DNA of 64,000 nucleotides, taken from NCBI RefSeq assembly GCF_028389875.1, contig NC_084665.1:102157435-102221434 (forward strand), in the 5' to 3' direction. Below the pieces are notes generated by a model, which was not told the origin of the DNA, did not search any database, and worked only from the letters and a program-made list of their open reading frames with translations. Within the stretch, counting starts at the first letter, position 1; each line of letters begins with the position of its first letter. Both the position numbers and the translations under genes were made by a program. Source of the DNA: Rhea pennata (Eukaryota > Chordata > Aves > Rheiformes > Rheidae). Shown piece by piece: positions 13,901 through 22,428 of this stretch.

Positions 13901-15540
13901 ATGTCAGCATTAGAATATCTGCAGCGCTGTAGCTATTACACTGTGTTTGAATACACTGTTTAAGGCCTTTACCTCAATATTTCGTTCCTCTTTCTCCAGC
14001 TATAAATACATAGTCTTTTTGATGTTGTTTTGAAGAGCAAACAGCACTTTATTCCTTTAATTTCAATGGACTATTCATGAAGCAAAATGTCATGCAACAG
14101 GATTACCAAAAAAAAAGAAACCACCCCCCCAAAAAAACCTCACTGCCCCACCAAACAGCTACAATGATTAACAGACTTCTCATATGCCTCACTGACCATT
14201 TTGCATCCTCCACGCCTCTGCTGTGATACTCTTATCTACTCTCTCTCTGTAGGACCAAGTGACATTACTTTCTACCCTTTTAAACACATTGTCAGAAGCA
14301 CCTTTAAAATGAATTTGCTTTCTGCCACAAAGATTTTCTATTTAAATCCTCCTTAAAACCCAAATCAATGCTTTCCAGGATCATAAATAGTGTATAGAAA
14401 ATTATTTATTTCATGCAACTACTGAGAGAGTATTCACCACTATGTGCAATATGTTCCCAAGTCCAAGATTTACTTACTCCAACGAACTCAATGTCATCTT
14501 CACTTTCATGCTGTGTTGGTGATTTACTCTCAGGAATGTTGTCAGAGCTAAGAGACTCCATTATCTAAACAGAAACAAACCAAAACATGCTTCACTATTT
14601 TTAAAAAGTTTTCCTTCAGTACCTTTTCAGTTTCTTTGACAGCTACTGTAGCTTTACAAACAATTTGCCTTCGAATTTCTTCGTATCGTTGAACAATAAC
14701 TATTGATAATACCAGAGATAAGTGAATACAGTAATTCTGATTTCAATCATGTTACTACATTTTCCAAGTAATATGCAAAACATGGCCTAACCTACAAGAC
14801 ACACTAATACACCTATATCCCTCCAGCAGTCAGTTGAGGTGCAACCTTTACAAAAGAAAGGAACCTCGTACAGTTTACCACCCTAGCTAAATGACGTTTC
14901 AGTCTCAAAACCACGAGCACAAAAATCTGAGCTCCTAAATTGCCTGCACCTCACAGCTGCGCCCCCCACCAGAATACATTTTTTTTCCATAAAAGACACA
15001 GCTTAAAAGCGATGACTTAAGGCAAGACCATACTTAGCAGCTACAAGTACTTTGGATGCTTTTGGCCACTTTAGGATCGCAGGAGAGTCAGAAGACGGAG
15101 GCTCTTGCTTCAAAACCGTGCGGTCCTGCCAAACGAGAGACTTCCGTGAGCGGCAGGCCCCGATGCCCAGGCGCCCGGGCCCGCGGCGGCGCCCGGGCCC
15201 GCCGGGCGGCTCTGCTGACTCACTCGCCTGTCCTCGCCCGCCCGCACCCGCTAGCGCACGGGGCGCCGAGGGAGCAGCGGAAAGCAAAGCCACAAGGCCG
15301 AGCGGCAGCAGCCACCATGCCGGCCGCGCCGAGGCAGCGCGGGTGCGCCAGGAGGCGGCGGCGGCGCCGCGCCCGCCCAGCCCAGCCCAGCCCCGCGCAG
15401 CGCGGCGCAGCGGCCGCCCCGCCCCGCGCACAGGCCGTTGCTAAGCGGCGGCGGCGCCGCGCCCCTCACAATGCCCCGACCCGCTCGCGCCGCCGTTCGC
15501 GCCGCCAGCGCCACCGCCCCGCGCGCCGCGGCTTCCTCCT
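3494..15540 (-). CDS. ZNF451: ZNF451, E3/E4 SUMO-protein ligase (5' part; gene runs off the left edge)
   Basis: Nuclear ligase that transfers SUMO2/3 and extends SUMO chains (family knowledge). Three coding exons are seen on the minus strand, 14478-14561, 4907-4990 and 3494-3619, all phase 0 with consensus splice sites. Together they give 98 residues: a short acidic/serine leader, the SIM1-PLRP-SIM2 module (residues 24-27, 31-34 and 38-42) that is the catalytic core in the human protein, then a basic, charged segment rich in K, E and Q. The C2H2 zinc fingers must be encoded beyond position 1. The coding start is taken at 14561 because it is the first ATG after an acceptor. Human exon 2 appears to have Ile where this ATG lies, so the true start could be in an upstream exon. 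Promoter: CpG island at 15.1-16.1 kb. Gene identity is secure; the start and first exon are not. Confidence 0.93.
3961..3992. repeat. Poly-T tract
   Basis: Nearly pure T run interrupted by a single C, in ZNF451 intron sequence about 0.35 kb upstream (minus sense) of the 3494-3619 exon. Confidence 0.95.
4907..4990 (-). CDS. ZNF451: ZNF451 exon: PLRP linker and SIM2
   Basis: Exactly 28 codons between acceptor (TTTCTCAG before 4990) and donor GTGAGT (from 4906). It begins EGPLRPVLECIDLVSS and continues with the acidic run EDEE. PLRP is the inter-SIM motif and I-D-L-V is SIM2 with its phosphorylatable Ser/acidic flank. Human has Tyr where this copy has Cys, just before the I-D-L-V core. Confidence 0.95.
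7935..7971. repeat. (CA)n microsatellite
   Basis: Two runs of CA separated by one AA interruption, about 37 nt, in the ZNF451 intron. Confidence 0.97.
8287..8420 (+). mobile_element. tRNA-Ile-derived SINE with CR1 3' tail (TguSINE1-like)
   Basis: 8287-8361 keeps a near full-length tRNA-Ile shape: A box TAGCTCATTTGGTTAGAG, the anticodon-arm stretch GTGGTGCTGCTAATGCCAAG and B box GGTTCAATCCC. Without a break it runs into the avian CR1 3' end (TTGGACTAGATGATCT, AGAGGTCCCTTCCAACC and a terminal TTCTATGATTCT). A tRNA head with a LINE tail is the hallmark of a SINE mobilised by CR1. It is not a working tRNA gene: the acceptor stem does not pair well and the 3' part is CR1. Confidence 0.88.
10181..10281. 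repeat. 51-bp tandem duplication (2 copies)
   Basis: Two adjacent copies containing CCATTCTGAYTGTAACTAAC and then AACAGCTTAGAATC, differing at only a few positions. They lie in the ZNF451 intron. Confidence 0.93.
10827..10874. repeat. Poly-G followed by GA-rich simple repeat
   Basis: A run of twelve G, then AGGGGAGAAG and (GA)n/(GAAA) repeats. A purine-only strand of nearly 50 nt. Confidence 0.95.
14478..14564 (-). CDS. ZNF451: ZNF451 exon with proposed ATG and SIM1
   Basis: Acceptor AG at 14566-14565, donor GTAAGT starting at 14477. The ATG at 14561-14559 lies three bases inside the exon and opens 28 codons, MESLSSDN... to ...EDDIEFVG. The last residues D-I-E-F-V are the first SUMO-interacting motif, preceded by an acidic patch, as in human EDDIQFV. 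The exon ends in phase 0. The codon before the ATG is ATA (Ile), so the exon could also be read through in frame from an upstream exon. Confidence 0.9.
14623..14699 (-). other. Possible extra 5' exon of ZNF451 (unrecognised peptide)
   Basis: Between an AG at 14701-14700 and a donor AAG|GTACTG (GT at 14622-14621) lie 77 nt with an open frame of 25 codons, beginning IVQRYEEIRRQ and ending KETEK, preceded by two bases. The exon ends in phase 0 and would join the SIM1 exon in frame (AAG then ATA ATG). The peptide looks helical and charged, but I do not recognise it in ZNF451 or any other protein. The acceptor has a poor pyrimidine tract. It may be a lineage-specific exon or a chance open frame. 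Confidence 0.25.
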
Positions 15541-15568
15541 CAAAGCGGGGCGGCGGGCGGGGCGCGGC

Positions 15569-15589
15569 CTGCCGGGACTTGTAGTTCCC
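15569..15589 (-). promoter_or_regulatory. ZNF143/Staf-like element (ACTACAAnTCCC type)
   Basis: On the minus strand the site reads GGGAACTACAAGTCCCGGCA, close to the ACTACAATTCCC core of ZNF143 (SBS) promoter elements. It lies in the CpG island a few hundred bases upstream of the candidate first-exon donor, where such elements usually sit. Assignment is by motif only. Confidence 0.5.
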
Positions 15590-15676
15590 GCCCGGCTCGG
15601 CCGCGCTGCCGTCTCTTCCCCGCCGCAGGTGTCAGCGCTACGGCAACGGCGTCGTGTCGCGGCTGCCCTGCGGCGG

Positions 15677-15735
15677 GATTTTTCTTTTTCTTCTTTTTTT
15701 CTTTCTTTCTTTTCTTTTTTTTTTTTTTCTTTTTT
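15677..15735. repeat. Pyrimidine tract inside the ZNF451 CpG island
   Basis: Almost pure T/C run on the plus strand, interrupting the GC-rich island. On the transcribed minus sense it is a purine tract. It explains the lysine-rich spurious frame on the minus strand here. Confidence 0.95.
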
Positions 15736-16232
15736 GAGTCTTCGGCACCTGCTTTGTCCCCCTCCCCCATCCTACGATCGCCCGCTTCTGGTCGGAGCTG
15801 CTGGTGGAAGGAGGGAAACCCTCACGCCGCTGCCTGGGCGGGGAGACACCTGCCCCTCCACCGTGGGGGTGAAGAGCGGGCGGGGAGGCAAGGCGGGAAA
15901 AGCCCCTGCCTCGGGGGAGGCCGCGCGGGCTGCGGGCGGCCGTTGGCGGCGGCCGTTAGCGCCGCGCCCCCGCGGCAGCCGCTGCGCTTCGGCGGGCTGC
16001 GCCGCGCCCGAGCGCTCGGCTCCGGCTCCTGGGCTTGTGGCGGTCCCTGTGTCTTTTTTTTTTTCCTGCCGTTCCCCGCGAGGGTGGTAGGGTATTGCCA
16101 CCCTGCCAAGGAAAGTGCTTAAGAGGTGTTTCACTGGTGATGGCTCTTGCTGGAGTCCATCACAAGGAGCCCCCTGACAGGCCCAGTTCCTTAGCGCCAG
16201 ACATATTCTGGTATATCCCAGTAATATTCATG

Positions 16233-16329
16233 TTCTAGTAATATTCTAGTAACTCACTACTACTGCACTTCATGTTATCTGCCCTCAAGAATCGAAATTA
16301 ATTAGATGCCACACGCAAGTTACAAATAG
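16233..16329. repeat. Left arm of a long inverted repeat
   Basis: Reverse complement matches 17606-17709. Over the best 86 nt I count about ten differences (roughly 88% identity), with a looser extension outward. Shared blocks include CTTGCGTGTGGCA, CTAATTAATTT, CAGATAACATGAAGTG and AGTGAGTTACTAGAATA. Confidence 0.9.
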
Positions 16330-16579
16330 GTTGCTCCAGACTTAGTCAAGGGTTCTAAAGAGTTATGTGCCTAATCAATCAGAGATACAACTTAGCAAAG
16401 TCTGCAAAGTTTCAGTGTTCAATTAGTTGCTGAAGATCTGTCGCAGGTATAGAACCTCTCAACCTTGAGAGGTGTCCCTACTCGAGGGCAGATCCTGGCA
16501 TGCAGCCAGCTGCTGTGCAGGAGAGCTCAGTGGGCTCTGGGCTGCCCCCTATTCATGGGGCAAGATGGTTGTACTGTAT

Positions 16580-17072
16580 GTACCCCAGTACAAGAGAGAC
16601 ATGGAGTTACTGGAGAGAGCCCAGCGTAGGGCTGCAAAGATGATCAGAGGGCTGGAGCATCTGCCCTGAGAGGAACAGCTGCGAGAGCTGGGTCTGTTCA
16701 GCCTGGGGAAGAGAAGCCTGAGGGGGGATCTTATCAATGTGTACAAGTACCTGAAGGGAGGGTGTCAAGGGGACGGGGACAAACTCTTTTCAGTTGTCCC
16801 ATGTGACAGGACAAGAGGCAACAGGCACAAACTGAACCACAGGAAGCTCCACCTGAATATGAGGAAGAACTTCTTCAGTGTGAGAGTGACGGAGCACTGG
16901 AACAGGTTGCCCAGAGAGGTTGTGGAGTCTCCTTCTCTGGAGATACTCAAAAACAGCTTGGATGCGATCCTGTGCAACATGCTCTAGGTGACCTTGCTTG
17001 AGCGGGGAGGTTAGACTAGATGATCTCCAGAGGTCCCTTTCAACTTTACTGATTCTGTGATTCTGTGATTGA
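16580..17072 (+). mobile_element. CR1 LINE, 5'-truncated copy (ORF2 end and 3' end)
   Basis: Plus-oriented CR1 3' end. It encodes pieces of the ORF2 C-terminus ([56 protein letters not shown]), then the 3' UTR with TAGACTAGATGATCTCCAG and a terminal GATTCTGTGATTCTGTGATT repeat. The frame is broken by a TGA where other copies have a Tyr codon after LP. It is inactive. The upstream boundary is approximate. Confidence 0.93.
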
Positions 17073-17605
17073 CTCGTAGTCATATTTGCAGACCAGCCGC
17101 ATTTTGTTTGGCACATACTCAGTCAGACCTTGGCTGTTGTACTGTTATCTGTCTCCGCAAAGTGCAATTTGAGCTAGATGCAGCTATCACGACAGGATTC
17201 ATCCATTACGACCATCACTGGTGGTTATTGCTTGAGCAGGGTTATGGGGGAAGGTCAAGTTGTGAGGGGAAGTACACAGCCACAGTGATAAAAGACAGAC
17301 ATGGAAGTGCTGAGATAGTGAAATCCCCTCATTATCCCCTTCTATGAGTTATTCTTGCATTTTTGCTTTTTACTGTTTTGACTGCTAATTAAAATATAAT
17401 AGTTAACAAATTTGTACAGCCTAATCACTATTGTTGGACTGTATAAACAATACTCACCAGAACAGTTTTATTTCCTTATTAAAGTAATAGAAACTTCATT
17501 ATCATTTAGAAAATTAATTTAACTTGGCTTCATGATTAAAGTCATAAACTTGGCTCATATTTTGCATAAGTTAAATTTGTTACTAGAATACTGAAAGCAG
17601 CCATT

Positions 17606-17709
17606 CTATTTGTAGCTTGCGTGTGGCACCTAATTAATTTTGATTTTTGAGGACAGATAACATGAAGTGAAATAGCAGTGAGTTACTAGAATAACTTTCT
17701 AGAATAGTG
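17606..17709. repeat. Right arm of a long inverted repeat
   Basis: Partner of 16233-16329. The roughly 1.28 kb between the arms contains the CR1 copy at 16580-17072 and is otherwise AT-rich. No transposase remnant is recognised between them. Confidence 0.9.
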
Positions 17710-19067
17710 AGGTACCATTTTTTTCAAACTCTGCTGATATTCTGTGAAAATGATACTCATTTGTGTATGAACTTTTCAGCAGTAACTGAGGTAAATGGAG
17801 TTTGTTTGCTCCTGTGATGACCCATCCAAAGATCCATAAGTGAACAGTAAAATTAATAAAAAAACTGTAAAAGGAAAGTGGTATCTGCAATCTTGTCAAT
17901 ATTAACAATACGTTAACAAAACTTTGAATTACAAAATTTGAATATTTTAGGTAATTCCTGCTAATAAAATTCTGGATTCCAAAACTGGAATAATTTAGGT
18001 AATTTCTGTGAAAGCATGGGCTTTCTAAATTGTATCAGCCTAGGAAAGTTATTACACAGGATTTTTTTCAGAGATCATGGAAAAGATACAGCCTGCTGTA
18101 CTGCCTCACTTGGAATGAGAGTAGCCCATTTTTTTAAATAGGCAGTAGGCTGCCAAAGGTAGCCATGGACAAACCTAGGAGAGCAAGGAGGGCGTTCATG
18201 GTTTGCCATTTGTAAGCTAAATCTCGAAAAAGTCCAAACCACTAGGAGGAGTCTGGGTATTAGGCAGCCATGGAAGCAGTTTCTGAGCAGAGCTTCCTCC
18301 CAAGTAAGCTTTACAATACTCTCTGCAACCAATTCCACATAGTGAAAATAATCATTTTCTTTTATTAAATTTAAACACGTTTCAACTTCCTTCTTTCTGT
18401 CCTTGCTCCTTACTGCGAGTGAAATGTTGCCTTTTTAACCATTGATTTCCCTCTTGTGTCAACATTACATACTGCCAGTTACTCTTAATCTAGAAAATTT
18501 AGATGTGGCAGGTTTGTTTTTATTTTAATTTGACTCCTAGTCAGCTAGTATACTAGTTTTTGTCAAGAAAAGAGACAAGGGATAAGAAGGGACAGGAACT
18601 AGACACATGAAAAACTGATTTATTCAATACTATTATGTTTTTCAGCCAAATATTTATCCCTGTCTTCACATACCCTAATGCTCTTTCCTCTTTAGAGAAC
18701 AAATATTCTTACTAACCAACTCATAATAAACAAGGGCCAAATTATTTTTGCAAGGTAATCTTTAAATTTAAGTCTAAATTGCAACACTAGAAACAGTTCA
18801 AATGACTGATTTCAGCACTGCTTACTTAGTTTTTCATACTGAATCTCCAGTTATTAAATATGGTGCAGTTGTATAGCTCTTAGGTTCGTCTGCAGAAAAC
18901 TGTCAGCCTACTCTGATTCTGAGTAATGCAAATAATTCATCCTCTGTCACTCATGATCCAATGGATTTTACACTTTGTGACAAAACATATTTATGCATCA
19001 CCAGCTAATTTTCGTTCTAGTGCAAATCTTCTAACCATTGTTGAACTGCTCTGCTCTCTCCTCCTTT

Positions 19068-19690
19068 CATAGAATCATAGAATCAGTAGGGTTGACCCTC
19101 TGAACATCATCTGGGGACATCACGGGACCCTGAACATCAAGGGACATCTGGACATCATCTAGTCCAACCTCCCTGCTCAGCAGGGTCACCTACAGCATGT
19201 TGCACAGGATCGCATCCAGGTGGGCCTTGAAGATCTCCAGAGAAGGAGACTCCACAACCTCTCTGGGCAACCTGTGCCAGTGCTCCGTCACTCTCACAGG
19301 GAAGAAATTCCCCCTCATGGTCAGGCGGAACTTCTTGTGCTTCAATTTCTGCCCATTGCCTCTTGTCCTGTCACACGGGACAACTGAAAAGAGTTTGTCC
19401 CTGTCCCCTTGACACCCTCCCTTCAGGTACTTGTACACATTGATAAGATCCCCCCTCAGGCTTCTCTTCCCCAGGCTGAAGAGGCCCAGCTCTCGCAGCC
19501 GTTCCTCATAGGGCAGGTGCTCCAGCCCTCTGATCATCTTTGTAGCCCTACGCTGGGCTCTCTCCTGTAGCTCCATGTCTCTTTTGTCCTGGGGAGCCCA
19601 GAACTGGACACAGGACTTGAGGCCTCTCCAGGGCTGAGTAGAGGGGCAGGATCACCTCCCTCCACCTGCTGGCAACACTCTTCCTAATTC
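19068..19690 (-). mobile_element. CR1 LINE, 5'-truncated copy with open ORF2 C-terminus
   Basis: Minus-oriented CR1. The terminal repeat CATAGAATCATAGAATCA is at the left end and the internal truncation near 19690. An uninterrupted 128-codon frame (19190-19576) covers the ORF2 C-terminus ([20 protein letters not shown] to LDAILCNML). Its better-kept frame suggests it is younger than the copy at 16.6 kb. The 3' UTR at 19094-19165 is altered by short repeated GAACATC/GGACATC blocks. It cannot move on its own, lacking most of ORF2. Confidence 0.94.
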
Positions 19691-21801
19691 TTCTTGTTAC
19701 TTCTGCAGTTTCTCATCTGTAATTGTTTAGTCTTCAGTTTTGTATTCACAGAAGTTCATCAGGGTCTTTTTGGAAAACTAGTTGTATTTTCTTCCTTTTC
19801 AGGCATACTGAAAGGATCATGGCTTTCCCATTAACTGTTTAGTTGTGTAAAATCTTCTGTTTGTTAGGATAACATCAGTCCCATAAGAAGACAGGAAAGA
19901 ACTGACTCTTTGCAGGATGCTCCCTGCTTACCCCTTGGCAGAACATTAAAATGTTTGCTTTTCTATGTTCTTTGCATTTTATCTAGAACATCCCCTGTTA
20001 CGCTTGTTTTCCAGTCCTTCACACTATTGTGACAATCCTCCTTTTCTCTTTGTGCTGAGCTGCCAGTACTTGCTTTCCTTTGAAAAACTACCTGGTCTGA
20101 AGAATAGAAGAGCACCTAGTGCATCACAATCTTCTGTGCTGTCCCAGAAGCGGAGAGAGCAGCTGCCTGCATTTGGCTCAATGAGCCTGCATGCACAAGG
20201 AGCTCTGCACCTCCGGTGTTGAACTGCTCCACAATGGTAGGGTAGCTGCAGCTCTGCTCTATCAGCTGGGAGGACTTTAAGCTCCCCAGTAAAAAATTAC
20301 AAGTTTTATAGAATCTGGCTTTGGAACCAGAAAAAAAAACAAAAGGCGCGTAAGAAAGAAAAGCAACCTGATATGTGAGAATGTACAATAGTGACTGATT
20401 TAAGAAAAGACTCACAATAAGAATAAAATAAAACTAAGATATAGTAATGTTTAATTTTATTTGATAGAAAGTTGCTTCAAAAATATGGGTTAACTATATA
20501 CATTCATATATGTTATAGATACAGGTACCTATACAAAATATACATAATGGCAAACATTCTTCTGTTACATTTTATGGATGATAGTAAAGAACATGAGATA
20601 GAGCTTGTGTCATGTTGTTGTATCTGCTTTCATCCTAATCCTATATACAATCCTACATGAGGGATGAAAAAGGCTAACAGATCACTTAATCCATGCCCCT
20701 GCCCATTCAAAAGTCTTCTCTTCAGTGCATTTTATTAGTGCATTGTTCTAATAAAATTAAGGCTTGCAGCATCTCTCTTGAGAGGTATCCAGCTGCTAGC
20801 CTTGTCCTCAAAATTGTTTTTCTGGCATTCACCCCAATACTACTTCTAATTTATTTCTAGTTCAGCTATGTCTCTCCTCAAATCAAGCTAAATTTCTTCA
20901 TTTTCATGTTTTTTTTTAATCTTCATTCATTTCTTGCTTGTTTGCCAAGTATAAAATATATTTAACTGTTGTTAATAGCTGTGGTCTCTACTTCCCACCC
21001 TAAAAGCACACTGTAAACCTGGAAACAGTCAAAAGTAAAACTACAAGCAGAAGTGGGGGAAAATGTATCTGCCTTCCTCCTTCCAGGCAGTTACAGGGCA
21101 TGCCAGCTGCCCCACTGAGTCAAGTGGTGTCAGATCTCCAGAGGAACTGCCATGTTGCTGAGGGATTTCTGGTACAAACCCCATTAGAACCACCTTAACC
21201 AAAAGGTAGCATCCCAAAATCTAGATACAGGGAGTAGGAGCTGGCATCTTTGCTCTTTTCTGGTCCCTTTGTACCTTCTAGTTGCTCCATTTACCAATTG
21301 AAGGGAGTAGGCACTCGCAGGCTGTGGAGTTGATGTTAGGGAAAGAAGAGACAGTGGGAGCTGCCAAACTGAAGTACCTGCCTCAAAAGGCCAGTGAGAG
21401 AGGCCATGGCCTCCCCAGCCAAACAGGCTATCTTGGAGCACCTTTCCCTGAGCTAAGAAGGAACATGGTTTCTTTCCTTGCCTTTTCTGATTTTAGAGCT
21501 TAAAAATGAACTGTTTCTTACACACATCTTGGTAGCTGCAGTTTCATTGCCCTAAGAGTATTTTCTTCTCAGTTGAACAGGATCATTAAATATCTGTGTT
21601 TTTATCTTCTCTGCTCATGTGATTCCTTGCTTTTCAACCCTATGCTGGTCACAGCTTTCACTTATCTCGGAAAACTTACTGCCTTGTTTGCATACCTCTG
21701 TAACTTTTTTGTAGTAATATGCAATAACTTTTTCAGATCTGAAAAGTGCTTTTCCATCAGCTATCAAAGTGAATGCAAGGGGATTCAAGTTCCTCTTATA
21801 C

Positions 21802-21807
21802 TTTATT
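21802..21807 (-). terminator. Candidate polyadenylation signal for BEND6
   Basis: AATAAA on the minus strand about 290 nt past the proposed stop codon. Position fits, but the hexamer is common in AT-rich DNA. Confidence 0.25.
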
Positions 21808-22097
21808 TTGGCATTATGTGCTGTTTATCTAACTAAGGGGAACCCTTCTTGTGTTCTTCTGAACAAATTTATATTTTTCAGATTACAGTATAACATGCAA
21901 ATATTTAGTAATATTTTAAAGCCAAAGAAATTCATACACCTTAATTTTTTCTATACTGTGAGATTTGAGAAAATGGCTCACAGGCTTGGATTCTGCTTGC
22001 AGTATTTTTGTCCACTGATGCCAGGCCCATTAAATACTATTTCTGTCTATTTAACTTTATACTATTCCTCAGTCTCCATAGGGAGCTTGAACTGCTG

Positions 22098-22428
22098 TCA
22101 AATACCTTCTGTTACTCCTTGTCTGAATTCCTGAGATCCTGTCTGCAGGTTGGGAGAGGGCGCTGGTGAGCTTCTCAAGGGATGAGTCTCGAGGCTGGAA
22201 GAAGTAGGTGTGACACCCTCCTGCAGCCCTTGGGTGGTGGGAGATGAGGGAGTCAGACAGCTGTGGCTTTGCTGAATTTGTGCATTTGCAGCTGGTGAAT
22301 CATCATCCTGCTGGTCTTGTGTGCTGGGAGGAAGAGCCAAAGGCATGATGCCCTGAGGAGCAGCTGTTGAACCACTGTTGAGACAATTTATAACTAAGCT
22401 TGGGGTATTAACAATAGACACACGATCC
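22098..22428 (-). CDS. BEND6: Possible BEND6 terminal exon: Ser/Pro/Gln-rich tail
   Basis: A frame of 123 codons is open from 22466 to the TGA at 22100-22098. Entered at a CAGTAG tandem acceptor (exon start 22428 or 22431), it is in frame with the strong donor at 23931 whichever AG is used. Encodes DRVSIVNTPSLVINCLNSG, QDQQDDDSPAANAQIQQSHS and more Ser/Pro/Thr-rich sequence. The pyrimidine tract is weak and I recognise no homolog. An AATAAA on the minus strand at 21807-21802 could serve as its polyadenylation signal. Confidence 0.45.

Larger units (their letters stand above)
4991..14477 (-). other. ZNF451 intron between the SIM1 and SIM2 exons (about 9.5 kb)
   Basis: AT-rich intron without recognisable coding exons. 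It holds the SINE at 8287-8420, a CA microsatellite near 7935, a poly-G/GA tract near 10827 and a 51-bp tandem duplication near 10.2 kb. The open frames here are short and match no family I know. Confidence 0.8.
15100..16090 (-). promoter_or_regulatory. ZNF451: ZNF451 CpG-island promoter and likely non-coding first exon
   Basis: About 1 kb of GC- and CpG-rich DNA in an otherwise AT-rich setting, just upstream of the first ZNF451 coding exon. A good minus-strand donor, CGA|GTGAGT, ends a candidate first exon at 15224. An ACTACAA-type element lies at 15569-15589. A pyrimidine tract of nearly 60 nt (15677-15735) sits inside the island. Long open frames in all six frames here come from the GC content and are not proteins. 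Exact start sites cannot be read. Confidence 0.8.
16100..22090. other. Intergenic region between ZNF451 and BEND6
   Basis: About 6 kb between the ZNF451 promoter and the proposed last BEND6 coding exon. It holds an inverted-repeat pair, two CR1 copies and unassigned AT-rich DNA. No gene comparable to mammalian KIAA1586 is visible: no long hAT-transposase-like frame and no second copy of the SIM-module exon. Confidence 0.7.

Noticed and set aside
13973-13999. 27-nt micro-exon candidate on the minus strand (LEKEERNIE)
   Set aside because: AG and GT borders and phase 0 fit, but the pyrimidine tract is poor and human ZNF451 has nothing between these exons; such short windows occur by chance.
15003-16134. 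Open frames of 87-344 codons around the ZNF451 promoter
   Set aside because: CpG-island composition artefacts; Arg/Ala/Pro-rich with no family resemblance. At most a short upstream frame is relevant.
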